Shown: piece by piece, positions 45,030-55,584 of the stretch
Layout: the number at the start of each line of letters is the position of its first letter
How positions within the stretch are numbered: position 1 is the first letter of the stretch
Assembly (NCBI GenBank): GCA_958298945.1
Contig: OY282606.1
Coordinates: 27,129,740-27,193,739 of the forward strand
Source: Atherix ibis
Lineage: Eukaryota > Arthropoda > Insecta > Diptera > Athericidae
Direction: 5' to 3'
DNA: 64,000 nucleotides
Notes under the pieces: model-generated
Seen by the model: only the letters and a program-made list of their open reading frames with translations
The model's database searches: none
What the model was told of the DNA's origin: nothing
Position numbers and translations under genes: made by a program

Positions 45030-48000
45030 ATGGTAATTTTCCATAGAAATGGAATAAGTAACAACGCCAGATGTTCCATTTTGCAATGGAACATCTACGG
45101 GTTCCTTAATAACCTAGAAGGTCTGAGCCTGCTGCTAAGTCAGTACTCTCCAAAAATAGTTGCTTTGCAAGAAACCAAATTACCTCACTCCTACAACCAA
45201 CCATTTTACCAAAAATACCAATGTTTGTTTTACAACAAAAGTAACAACAATAAAAGAGGTGGTGTATGTTTCCTCATACACCCCTCCATATCCTACTCAC
45301 AAATTCACATTTCAACAAATTTTTTGACAATCCTTATTTCTGTAAATACCTCTCCCAAAGTCCACATTGCCAATATATATATTGAACACAGCCTACGTTT
45401 TTCTCAAGCAGATTGGCAAGGTCTAATTAGCCAATTACCTGAAAATACCATCATCCTTGGAGATTTCAATGCCCACAGTCATGCTTGGAGTTCCCCAAGA
45501 ACCTGTTGGCGCGGGAAAATCTTCGAGGAATGGCTCAACTCTACCGATTCGAGCTTCACTCTACTAAACGATGGTTCACCAACCTTTTTCTCAACCAGAG
45601 GTACTACCTCTGTTCTCGACCTCACCTTCGTTCCTACACGGAACTTTGGTTTATATTCATGGAAAGTTCATGGCTTCCTCGAAGGAAGTGACCACTTGCC
45701 CATACTTGTGGAGGCATGTGTCGCGCACGTTAAAATAAAACCACTGTCACGGTTCATAGAAGAGCGCGCAAATTGGGAAAATTACAGAGCTGCGATTTTC
45801 AAAGCTTCTGCTGACCTACCCGTTGCCCAATCTCCTAACCTTGAGGCAGAAAACGTGATAAAAATCTTCAGACGTGCAGCTGCTGGGACAATTCCCTCTT
45901 CAGCTGGCATGTCTAAAAAACAACCTAAATGGTATACCCATGAAATCGCAACATTACGACGTGAAAGAAATACGGCCTGGAAAGACTACTCTCGTTTTTC
46001 CAGTACGACTAATCTCATCGAATTGAGACTCAGGACTGCTCGAGTTAAAAGAGCAGTGAAACAAGCCAAGCGAACCGCTTGGAATAACTTCACCACCTCA
46101 ATTGATTCCCGAACTTCACCGAAAGAAGCATGGAGAGGTATTAACTGCATTCTTGGTCGCCAAAAAAATGGGATTATCCCATCTATTGAGTCTGAGAATG
46201 GAGTTATATCCGACTCGACAGCTATCGTTGAGGAACTGGCACAGTCCTGGGCCTCGTTTTCATCCAACAACCACCTTAGTGATTCATGTCGTAGAGAGAA
46301 ACAATACTTCACGGAAAATCTCTCGCCTATACCGTCAGCCTCCACCCTAATCTTGAACCAGCCAGTAACGCTTGCGGAGTTCAACTTTTCGTTGAATTCT
46401 TTCAAGGGTACCACACCTGGTAGGGACAAGGTTTCTTTTAAAATGATTAAAGAGGCATCTTCGACCTTTCATATTAGAATTGTCAACCTCTTTAACAAAA
46501 TTCTGGAAAAATCTATTTTCCCAAATTCCTGGAAGGTCGCAACAGCCATTCCAGTTCCCAAGAAAAATCTCTCCCATTCTTCGGCTAACAATTTTAGACC
46601 AATTTCATTACTGCCTTGCACTTCCAAGATCCTGGAAAAGATCTTAGCTACAAGACTTAACCAGGCGCTTGACAATAGACTCAATCCCCAACAACATGCC
46701 TACAGGTCAGGCAGAGGAACTCTGAGTATGCTACTTGAACTCCAACATTCAATCCACAATTGCTACAAACGTAGACATTGTGGTTTACTGTTGTCCTTCG
46801 ACCTAGAAAAGGCGTATGACCGAATTTGCCCACATAGGGTACTCTTACAGATGGCAGAGTGGGGAGTAGACTCTGCAATATTGGCATTACTACGTTCCTA
46901 CCTAACTGGTAGAACCTTCACGGTACGCGCCAACGGTCATTTTTCGTCAAAACGCGAAATGAAAAACGGCATCCCACAAGGATCCCCCTTATCAACGATC
47001 CTATTCAATATATATATTCACTCCCTTTCCCACCAACTATCATCCTTTAACCACTACATATATGCCGACAATATTTTTATACTTGTATCTGGTGCTGATC
47101 TTCAGCAACAAATAAATAACGCCATCCGCAACATCAACACTTGGAGCAGCATAAACGGTGCGGTTATCTGTACATCGAACCCACCTTGCCTTCATGTTTG
47201 CAGGAAAAAAAATTGTAGTTTATCGGACTCGTCACTAACCCCCTTCCCTCTCCGCCCAAACGATTCCATGAAAATCCTGGGTATCTCAATTGCCCGTGGA
47301 GGAAAATGGAATCTTCAGATTAAAAATGCTGTTGACAAAATTAATATCATTCTCCGAATGGTAAAAATTTTAGTCAGCAGCAAAAGTAAGGTAAGACAAA
47401 GTGAGGCAATTAGAGTAACCAACGCCCTTTTGGACGGGACCTTGCTCTATTTCCTCACTATATGTGTCAGTGTGCCAATAGCAGGGAAAAAACTAGTCGA
47501 GGCAGCGGTAAACCGTTGTATTAGAACAGCCAGTGGAGCACATCGGACATCTCCGGTGGAATCCATACTGATAGAGACTGGTCGAAAACCTATTTTTCTC
47601 TATCTTCACAAAGCCCGCCTAAGTTTAATTTACAAAAACCTATGCCTTCCAAATTATCCCCTCCACACTTTAATAAAAAACATTATCATCTCCCCCAGCT
47701 CAAAAAGGAATTCATCATCGCTATCCTTATTAATATCCCACCTTGAAAGAAATTCATCCATCCTCCCCGTCGATTTCCAAACTTCCCTTCCACACCCAGA
47801 TTGGAAACCATGGTTAGGAGCAAAGTTGAAAGTGACTGCTTCTCTTGACAGGTTTAAGAAGGCTAGAACTGATCCATCCACATATAGGAAATTGTTCCTT
47901 GAACAGTTGGACGGATTAAAACATCATCGACTGTTGTTCACTGATGCCGCCGCTGACACCGATATTACATCTTTTGCGGTCGTCGAACTTTTTGGCTGCA

Positions 48001-48731
48001 GCACCCGCACACTATGTTGTGGAATCTTCCCTTATAGGGCAGCTCCATATTACGGGGAGCTGTGGGCCATCAAAACGGCAATTGAAATTGCGACCAATAT
48101 TCCCAGCCAACAAAACGTTATTATTTTTAGCGACAGCCTTGCCGCCCTTAAAGCCATTTGTGGCCCATCGAGTGACCCAGTACTTAGCGCAATTCGTCAT
48201 AGCCTACTTAGCAATAGGAGTGTCGAGTTGCAATGGGTGCCAGGGCATGTGGGAATTGTGGGTAATGAAAGTGCTGACAAGTTGGCTGGAGAAACACTCC
48301 GTCGGCCAGTGATCACAGTCATTCCCAATCTGCCTCGCCTACTAACAGAATGGCAACTAACACCTTTAGCCATCCGCAGACACAATGACTGGACCAATAG
48401 CGACACTTTTTTGTCGACTCATTGGAGAACCACTAACAAACCAGTGTATTCAACATCCATACCGAAATTCTGGGCGCGAAAGCTCCTCAGAATCCGGATT
48501 GGACATACTGCTCTTACCCATAACTTCCTTTTTGGCAACACCAACCGTCCCTTCTGCCAATCCTGTGGCACCCATTTCACTGTCTACCATATTCTACAGG
48601 AATGCCACATAACCAAGAACTACTTTGCGAGCAGGATTCCTCCCATTATGGAGCTCCTCGATCCAACAACTCCATTCCCTAGTCCCCTATTTAATCTTCT
48701 ACAACATACTAATCTGCTCCACAAAATATAA
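45030..48731 (+). CDS. LINE ORF2: endonuclease, RT, RNase H, zinc knuckle
   Basis: 1233 codons, uninterrupted. It nicks target DNA, copies element RNA at the nick and removes RNA. The APE-type endonuclease spans about residues 10-235: LQWN, ALQETKL, IILGDFNAHSHAW, VLDLTFV and GSDHLPIL. The RT spans about 455-760: NNFRPISLLPCTSKILEKIL, YRSGRGTLSML, LLSFDLEKAYDRI (motif A, D591), NGIPQGSPLSTILFN (motif B) and the active box YADN at residues 678-681 (47061-47072), where YADD is expected. RNase H spans about 965-1095: LLFTDAAAD, YYGELWAIKTA, IIFSDSLAAL and GNESADKLA, so all four acidic positions are present. The knuckle FCQSCGTHFTVYHILQEC starts near residue 1175. An in-frame TAA at 45018-45020 supports the ATG at 45030. 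The YADN change probably cripples polymerase activity. Confidence 0.95.
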   Translation: MVIFHRNGISNNARCSILQWNIYGFLNNLEGLSLLLSQYSPKIVALQETKLPHSYNQPFYQKYQCLFYNKSNNNKRGGVCFLIHPSISYSQIHISTNFLTILISVNTSPKVHIANIYIEHSLRFSQADWQGLISQLPENTIILGDFNAHSHAWSSPRTCWRGKIFEEWLNSTDSSFTLLNDGSPTFFSTRGTTSVLDLTFVPTRNFGLYSWKVHGFLEGSDHLPILVEACVAHVKIKPLSRFIEERANWENYRAAIFKASADLPVAQSPNLEAENVIKIFRRAAAGTIPSSAGMSKKQPKWYTHEIATLRRERNTAWKDYSRFSSTTNLIELRLRTARVKRAVKQAKRTAWNNFTTSIDSRTSPKEAWRGINCILGRQKNGIIPSIESENGVISDSTAIVEELAQSWASFSSNNHLSDSCRREKQYFTENLSPIPSASTLILNQPVTLAEFNFSLNSFKGTTPGRDKVSFKMIKEASSTFHIRIVNLFNKILEKSIFPNSWKVATAIPVPKKNLSHSSANNFRPISLLPCTSKILEKILATRLNQALDNRLNPQQHAYRSGRGTLSMLLELQHSIHNCYKRRHCGLLLSFDLEKAYDRICPHRVLLQMAEWGVDSAILALLRSYLTGRTFTVRANGHFSSKREMKNGIPQGSPLSTILFNIYIHSLSHQLSSFNHYIYADNIFILVSGADLQQQINNAIRNINTWSSINGAVICTSNPPCLHVCRKKNCSLSDSSLTPFPLRPNDSMKILGISIARGGKWNLQIKNAVDKINIILRMVKILVSSKSKVRQSEAIRVTNALLDGTLLYFLTICVSVPIAGKKLVEAAVNRCIRTASGAHRTSPVESILIETGRKPIFLYLHKARLSLIYKNLCLPNYPLHTLIKNIIISPSSKRNSSSLSLLISHLERNSSILPVDFQTSLPHPDWKPWLGAKLKVTASLDRFKKARTDPSTYRKLFLEQLDGLKHHRLLFTDAAADTDITSFAVVELFGCSTRTLCCGIFPYRAAPYYGELWAIKTAIEIATNIPSQQNVIIFSDSLAALKAICGPSSDPVLSAIRHSLLSNRSVELQWVPGHVGIVGNESADKLAGETLRRPVITVIPNLPRLLTEWQLTPLAIRRHNDWTNSDTFLSTHWRTTNKPVYSTSIPKFWARKLLRIRIGHTALTHNFLFGNTNRPFCQSCGTHFTVYHILQECHITKNYFASRIPPIMELLDPTTPFPSPLFNLLQHTNLLHKI

Positions 48732-48887
48732 CAAAATTCTCAACTTTCTATACTACTAACCAGAGACCAGTTTCTCTCAGAAAAATTCCCACACGTACTA
48801 CGAAGTCGCCAAATGGCCTCACGGTCGTGGCGCTATGAAGTGGCCCCTGGCACATGTCTAAGGGACCTTACAAACAAACAAACAAAC
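48732..48887 (+). other. LINE 3' UTR and AAAC tail
   Basis: 156 bases from the ORF2 stop to the target duplication. It contains a short GC-richer segment (about 48800-48860, with ggcctcacggtcgtggcgct) that could form a hairpin recognised by the RT, and ends caaacaaacaaacaaacaa, a simple tail of the kind found on I-type LINEs. Confidence 0.8.
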
Positions 48888-48902
48888 AACTGCATAGTAG
48901 AG
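48888..48902 (+). repeat. Right target-site duplication of the I-like LINE
   Basis: aactgcatagtagag, identical to 43188-43202. Removing the LINE and one copy restores a continuous sequence into gattaggattcactg. Confidence 0.95.
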
Positions 48903-49640
48903 ATTAGGATTCACTGTTGTCCCACATTTTATGACTTCATTCGGAAATACTTGACTCGATTCACTCTGGAATGACTCTTTGGGTACATAACTTTAGTCCG
49001 AGTATACTTCATGTCCATGCGAATCCGTTACTGAACTTATATAGAATTTAAACCGATATTCATACCCGCGCTTAGGTTGAATACCCACCAAAACGATATT
49101 CAAAAGCCGATGAATATTGCGATGAATGGATGGACACATTCGCTGGAATAAATCACCTATGCCCTTTGGCCTTTGTCGAGATGCAGTCGCGAGTATTAGG
49201 GTCGAAGACTGTACAAGTGCAGTCCTAAGCCGTGAGCTAATACTATTGGCAGAATTGGTGCCAAAGCTGGTGCTAGAGCACATAAATAAATCCGCCGATA
49301 AGATGTATCTTTGCCTTTTGGGTTCAGCAAAGAATTGTGCCAGTAGTGTACCCATACGTTATACTCCAGCTCATAATGGAGGCATCTGTCTAGCGTTATG
49401 CCCCTAGCCATAATAACAATGTGGCCACTGTTGTCTGTTTTCTATGCCGCCCAAAAGATTGGCCGCCGCCGCCGCCGCCGCCATACTCATACAATAATGT
49501 TCACTGATGATTCTTGTCGTACTGTTGCCATCCATTTTGGACATCATTCATATAAAGTAATAGCAAACTTCTCGATTCAAATAGTTAAGACAAAATATCT
49601 ATAGACAAAATATAACCGCACATCCAAAAGATTCTTATAT
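48903..49640. other. Non-transposon island; possible host non-coding/exon DNA
   Basis: No transposon similarity. Base composition is clearly less AT-rich than the flanks between about 48960 and 49560. On the minus strand 49404-49490 is a 28-codon frame starting MSMAAAAAAANLLGG, driven by a CGG-type microsatellite at about 49463-49483, and 48993-49355 is a 120-codon minus ORF. Neither has a recognisable domain. A first exon of a host gene is possible but unsupported. Confidence 0.35.
49463..49483. repeat. GCC/GGC trinucleotide microsatellite
   Basis: A pure run of gcc triplets, about 7 units, on the + strand. It is strikingly GC-rich in this AT-rich window and reads as an Ala run on the minus strand. 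Confidence 0.9.
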
Positions 49641-50189
49641 AAAAATAATGATCACGTTTTCGTGACGTCGTCGCATTTGGACTCGTCTTCGAATTTTTTC
49701 TAATTTTATTTTTTTCGTCTTCTTCATTTTTTTTTTGCTAATATTTATACATTTAAGGTAAAAAATGTTTAGTATTTTTTATTATTATAGTTTAATTGTT
49801 TATCATTTTTAAAGATAGAATTTATAAAAGCAAGAATGTTACAAGTCGTTTCCATTTAAGTGGAATATAATATTTAATTGGGGTGATAATAAGATTTAAA
49901 AAACTCTTATAATATTTATACATTAATTTTTTAGTTTATTGATCCATTAGTAATGATTATTAAATTAAGTTACCTTAGAGAGATAACAGCATACTTTTTT
50001 TTGAAGAATTCAATATTGATAAAAAAAGATTATGACCTCGAACAAGTTTAAATATTAAAGTCTGTTCGACTTTTAAATTCTTACATGAACTGAGCTCAAA
50101 CCGGCGTTAGCCAATTATTTTTAGTTTTTTTTTAGTTAAGTAGAACATTTATTATTTACATGGTATTTAAAATGTAGAGCAGAAACATG
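49641..50189. other. No gene recognised; AT-rich
   Basis: Long A/T runs; nothing recognisable. Confidence 0.5.
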
Positions 50190-50360
50190 CGGAGAATTTC
50201 CATGGGTTACGTAATCGTATATTCGATTTTCGATTTTTTTGTGTCCCCATGTTAGTACTCATATCTGTCACTTATGCCGGACAAGTTCGGCCATTTTGAA
50301 TGTTCAGTTAATTTTTGACAGCTGTTTTGCTTGCACGTATTTTGGCTCGTCCTTAGAGAA
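50190..50360 (+). mobile_element. 5' UTR fragment of cgaggtctg-lineage mariner
   Basis: gagaatttccatgggttacg to gcttgcacgtattttggctc matches the 5' leader of the cgaggtctg mariners (for example 39087-39235 and 62790-62940), including ttcggccattttgaatgttc. The left TIR itself and the coding part are missing. It lies about 60 bases upstream of the mariner at 50420. Confidence 0.75.
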
Positions 50361-50419
50361 GAACTGGATTAGCCTCTACACAAAAATTTTGTCCAAATTT
50401 TGTTGGCAATATCTGTGTA

Positions 50420-51679
50420 TAACTTAAAAATGCGGGATTTTTGGCAAACTTTGAGTGTTTATTTTGAAAAATTGTTACAATATATTTTATTCAAAGTATT
50501 GTCCATCGGAAGCCACTACTTTTTCCCATCTTTCTGGCAACATATGGATTCCGCGCCAAAAAAAACTGCTCCGATTTTGAGGCCAAGAATGAATCGAGCC
50601 AATTTTTGATGCCCTGTTCTGAAGTGAAGCGTATTCCGGTGAGGGCGTTTTGCATGGATCTAAACAAATGGTAGTCGGACGGGGCAAGGTCTGGGCTATA
50701 AGGCGGGTGAGGCAAAACTTCCCAGCCACTGTTTTCTAAATAATTTTTAACCGGTCTTGCAACATGAGGCCGAGCGTTGTCATAATGGTAAATTATGGCT
50801 TCGTATCTGGTCGCATATTTTCGGCCAATGCTCGCTTCAAACGGATTAATTGTGTTCGGTAGAGGTCGCCTGTGATCGTCTGGCCCGATTTCAATAGTTC
50901 ATAATAGATCACACCCTTCTGATCCCACCAAATACAGAGCATTCACCTTGGCGCCATGGATATTTGGCTTTGGCGTTGATTTGGCTGGTTGGCCGGGCTT
51001 CACATACAATTTTTTGCGCTTTGGGTTGTCGTAATGAATCCATTTTTCATCGCCAGTAATGATTCGATTCAAAAACGACTTCTTTTTCTGCCCTTCAAGC
51101 AGCATTTCGGACATGCAAAATCGCCTTTCAACGTCTCTCGGCTTCAATTCATATGGGACCCAATTTCCTTGCTTTTGGATGAATCCTGCTGCTTTCAAAC
51201 GTTTTGAAATGGCTGCTTGAGTGACTCCCAATGATTTTGCAATTTCTTCTTGAGTTCGACAACAGTCTTCGTCGAGTAATGCCTCTAAATTTTCATCTTC
51301 AAACTTTTTTGGCTGACCTGGTCGTTCTTTGTCTTCCGTGTCAAAATCACCACTTCTGAACCGCACAAACCATCTCTCGCACATTGAAATCGATGGAACA
51401 TATTCAGGATAAGCTTCGGTGAGCAATCGATTTGCTTCAGCTGTACTTTTTTTCAAATTGAAGAAGTAAATCAACACTTCCCGCAAATGGGACTTTTTTG
51501 GTACGAAATTCGACATTTTTGAAGCAAAAAAAAACTTTGTTGTTTACACTATTTCGTTCAATGACTAATCGAGAATAAATGACAGATGTTTAACCTCCAA
51601 AATGCCATATGAGTTATTATTAACACAAACCATGTGTAAAAGTTATGCCATCTGTTGTCAATCCCGCATTTTTAAGTTA
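50420..51679 (-). mobile_element. mariner, second lineage, near full length
   Basis: 1260 bp. The left end taacttaaaaatgcgggatt and the reverse of the right end are identical over these 20 bases; TA flanks at 50418-50419 and 51680-51681. The transposase is on the minus strand from 51516. The right flank (51682-51800) looks continuous in composition with the left flank but I cannot name it. Confidence 0.95.
50487..51516 (-). pseudogene. mariner transposase (second lineage), frameshifted
   Basis: Opens MSNFVPKKSHLREVLIYFF (ATG at 51516) and runs 205 codons: ERWFVRFRSGDFDTEDKERP between helix-turn-helix motifs, DCCRTQEEIAKSLGVTQAAI, GNWVPYELKPRDVERR linker, RIITGDEKWIHYDNPKRKK (first Asp). A frameshift near 50915 (expected SIWWDQKGV) leads to GVIYYELLKSGQTITGDLYR; another near 50780 leads to YHYDNARPHVARPVKNYLEN (second Asp) and HPPYSPDLAPSDYHLFRSMQ (third Asp; 34 residues between). 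A third near 50565 leads to the C-terminus LPERWEKVVASDGQYFE. All three catalytic Asp are present, so only a few indels separate it from an active sequence. Confidence 0.9.
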
Positions 51680-51681
51680 TA

Positions 51682-52884
51682 CACCCAATACATTCGTAGA
51701 ACGCATACACATCCAATACAACAGAAACGGCGTAAATCATTGGGAGCCAATTTTAAACTTCAGTATGCGATTGAAACGGTTCGTCCAAAACCATTTTCAT
51801 ATAAAAATATAAATTGTATATAGAAGAGCATATAAAAATATAAATTGTAAGTTATTTGATTATATGAAAACAATTATGTAGACAATAAGAAGATAATCGT
51901 AAACAACATTAAAGGAAATGCTTTAAAACTAAATTACAAGATGAAAAATTTTATGTACTTTAAAAAATTAATAACTAATATTTAAAAAAAATTAAACAAA
52001 TATTATTTATTATAGTAAATGCATTATAATATGGTCTAATAGAGCATGCAAAACAAATTTATTTAAATAATAAGCTTACCGAAGAACAAACTTTATAATT
52101 CGGTACCTTAAATTTTCTTAAACACACTTTACGTACACCGGCACTGAACTATTTTCTGGTAAACATTGAACTGTCAACATCGGATTTGTTTACATTTATT
52201 TAATGACCAAATTTTCACTTTTTCACCACTTTTTGGATAAAATAAATCACTAATAGCCATTTAGGCACATCACAAACTAAATATTTTTTGTTATAAAACT
52301 CTTTTCGTCGAATTTCTAGCAATTTCTAATAAATTACTTAATTTTCTGAAATAAAAACTTCGTATTAAGTTTTATTAACAATATAACTATTTATAAAAAA
52401 TACTTACTTTTCCGTAAATACTTCAAATTATGTGGAAAAAAAACACTTTTAATTGCACTTTCCGATGTCCCAAAATAAAACTTGACAAATGACAACAATA
52501 GCTCTTAAGTTTCCACTTTCATGGAGAATTAAAATTTTAAAACTCTTCGACAGTCTACAAAACTGAGGCGCTTTATATTTAAATGATATTTACGAAATGA
52601 ATAATAAACCCAAAATAGAATTCCATTCCGTATCAAAAGATTGTACAAAAAATAAAAATTGCCTATCGTTGTATTTAAATTGTATTTTTGTCTCCAATAA
52701 GTGAATTTAAATGAATATAAATAATTCTTTTGCAATTCAATAAATTTCTATTACGACAAATAGATGGCAGTAGGTGTCATGTCTATATTAAAAATTTTTG
52801 ACAACAATATCCCTTTATAATAATTTGGACACAAAAATGTGTATACATACACGGTAGGGGCCTATCCAGGTATTCTTTAATCTA
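51682..52884. other. No gene recognised; AT-rich
   Basis: Includes 52080-52500, which has a few scattered ctta/cttact motifs resembling antisense splice donors but no reading frame. No transposon ends seen. Confidence 0.45.
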
Positions 52885-53663
52885 AGGGCTCGTCTTCGAT
52901 TTTTGCTCAATTTCAACCAAAAACAGCATCGCATTAAAATTGATAAGGAGCTGTTGGACTCTGTCCGCGACGACCAAAATTTGCTCCAGAGGATCGTTAC
53001 TGGTGACGAATTATGAGTTTATTGTTGTGACGTGGAAACCAAACCTTAATCATCCCAATGGAAGCTACCGCACGAGCCAAGACCGAAAAAAGCGCCAAGC
53101 TCGGTCGAATGTGAAGGATTTGCTTACAGTTTTCTTCGATTGCAGGGGCGTGGTCCATCATGAGTTCTTGCCACAAGATAGAACGGTCAATAAGCAATAT
53201 TACCTGCAAGTTGTGCGCAAGTTGCGTGAAGCAATCCACCAGAAACGCCCGGATTTCTGGAAGAACAAAAATTGGCTTTTGCACCATGATAACGCCCCTG
53301 TTCACGCATCGTTGCTTATGCGCAAATTTTTTGCTTAAAACAACACACTAATAATGTCGCAGCTACCATAGTCCCCAGATCTGAACCCCTGTAATATTTT
53401 CTTGTTCCCGAAGAAACTGAACAGCCCCATGAAAGGATGACGCTACGCTACGATTGAGGAGGTAAAGACGGCATCGTAGGAGGAGCTGAACAAGATCACA
53501 AAAAATGATTTTTTGAAGTGCTTTGAGGATTGGGAAAAACGTTGGCACAAGTGTATTATATCTGGTGGGGATTACTTTGAAGGGGACAAAATAGATATTC
53601 ATGAATAAATAAATATTTTATGAAAAAAGCGCAAAATTCGTTATACTTTTTGAACAGACCTCG
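52885..53663 (+). mobile_element. cgaggtctg mariner, copy 2, lacking 5' part
   Basis: The right end is intact: cgaggtctgttcaaaaagta in reverse, ending at 53663 and followed by TA. The left end is cut: homology starts at ggctcgtcttcgatttttgc (about 52888) and jumps straight to caatttcaaccaaaaacagc, skipping the helix-turn-helix coding part. The rest reads LLTVFFDCRGVVHHEFLPQD, REAIHQKRPDFWKNKNWLLH and HHDNAPVHASLL (second Asp kept, about 53283-53320), then PRSEPL-type degraded third motif. Stops occur at 53016 and elsewhere. Confidence 0.85.
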
Positions 53664-53665
53664 TA

Positions 53666-55584
53666 TGGTCTAAATTAAGATTTTTAAGCTAAGTCTAAAA
53701 AAGGATTCTTTAGAAACGCCAATTTTGTTGAAAGTTTTTATAACTTTTATTGAGAAAAAAGTTTCTCATTTAATATTGAATAATAAATTTTTGTCACAAA
53801 ATAATATGAATATTTTTAATTGCTACTTTAAAAAAAAATGTCCATATTTCGTTGGAAGTAGGTTATTTTCTCTTGTGTCGATTATCACTTTCAGAAACCT
53901 TCCCAAGAGGTGTATAATCATTTTACTATTCAACAAATAAAAACCATTTTTTTTTGTTGTCTAATACTTCATTTTAAAAATATTTTTAAACATGATATCT
54001 TATCAATAAAATTTTTCTATTACATAAAATATTTTGCATATAATTTTTCTATTTAACATTCGATCTATTCGTGTTTGAGATTTGTAACGATATCGATTTG
54101 TGGTTTCAAGTCAAATCGTGAAACCTCATAATTTGTTTTGTAATAGTTCTTTTTTTTATATATCAGGTAAACGAAAGTATCAAATTGAAATTGAAATTGA
54201 AGATCAATAGCTTAGAGGAAATGCAGCTTAATTAAAGTCCTGCTTAGATATTTGGCTAGACATCTTGCAATAACATCGAAATCCTCTTAGGCGGAAGAGA
54301 TATTTCGAATACCACCTATCAGATTCATCGTTAGTCGTAAGTTGAAGGTGCAAATTGTACATTCCATTTCGATATCAAATTATTTAAATGATAAAAATAA
54401 AACTTCGGTACTTTCATCACCTTCACCTTTGGCAAACAAGCCGCAATAGACAAGCACTGATCATTCAGTTGTTAAGTTGTGATCGTCAACAGTATCAGTC
54501 AGCGTTGGTATTGAAAAGGAACGCAAGTCATCACTTAGCAGACATAATTTGGTTCAGAACGTTTAGTTTCTGAAGCCGGAAAGTGATTTCGAATCACTTC
54601 TGAATCTGCAAATGATATCACGAAAAATGTTCGCCTACTTCGGTGCGTCTTTCGCTGATCTTGCAGTCACGTAAGAATTCCGTAACGATTTGTGGTATTA
54701 AAATATTATGTGTATGAGAGGGTAATCCTTTTGGCATAAAGCCAATATTTTCGTGGACCTCAGTTATTTTCAAATAAGGAAGTGAATCGAACTATTCCGT
54801 GAGAATCATCATAATTCAGATAGCACTTTGCTGCCAATCATCAATTGAACCATGCTCGGATATCGTATACGATTACAGAACGTAAACCGACTCCAATTCA
54901 TCTAATTTATTTCGATTGCAATTCGATCCTCAAGCAATTGTGCAAATGACATACCTGGCGGTCAAGATGTGCTCGAAATGAACTTTAACTACCCGGAACT
55001 ATTACTAAATCTACTAAATCCAATTGATTCTATTACCCGAATCGATATTTTAGCTATTTTACACGACTCATACCAACTAGCGAATATATGCAAAAAGACA
55101 TATGCATACGAGTAGGTGCTTATTTTACGAGTAGGCTTCCCACGAAAAGCCTTAAGTCCTCATTTCACTTTTACGTCACGATTCACATTTTCAATTTCTT
55201 TGGTAATTGAGATTCCACTTTTTTCTACTATTTTTTTTTTCAAAAATTATTTCTTTAAAAATAGGACTTTTTGTAGCACCGATCTGATCGGAGTTTTCTG
55301 TTCAATGCAATTTCCTATGACGGCACTCTGATAAGTTGGTGATAAACATAATAAAACTGTATTTTTTTCATCATTTGGAATTTTTAAGCAGATGCCACAC
55401 GATATTTTATAAGCTTCTGTTTTTTAGTTTATTTTTGTTATAGCCATTATATTAGATACATTTTATATTTTTTTATTAATATAGAAAAAAGTTAATTTCG
55501 TCTGTTAATAAAATACTATTTTTCGACGATAAAAACAATTTTTGAAATTAAAACCATGCTTGATAAGTATTATGGAGACACTTC
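53666..55584. other. No gene recognised
   Basis: AT-rich to mixed. A short aattga-rich stretch lies near 54182-54202. 54260-54980 is less AT-biased without ORF or motif. Several 60-70-codon ORFs have no signature. Confidence 0.45.

Larger units (their letters stand above)
43203..48887 (+). mobile_element. Full-length I-like LINE with RNase H
   Basis: 5685 bp between perfect 15-bp target-site duplications, so not 5'-truncated. Layout: 5' UTR 43203-43407 (expected to hold an internal promoter, as in other full-length LINEs), Gag-like ORF1 43408-44839 with one frameshift, 190-base spacer, ORF2 45030-48731 (endonuclease, RT, RNase H, zinc knuckle), 3' UTR 48732-48887 ending in an AAAC repeat instead of poly-A. 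RNase H plus an APE-type endonuclease points to the I/LOA-like group of clades; I cannot choose the clade. At least five other fragments of related elements lie in the window. Perfect duplications and the long open ORF2 suggest recent insertion. Confidence 0.95.

Noticed and set aside
48993..49355. 120-codon minus-strand ORF as a host exon
   Set aside because: Composition is suggestive but there is no domain or clear splice site; mentioned only as part of the non-transposon island.
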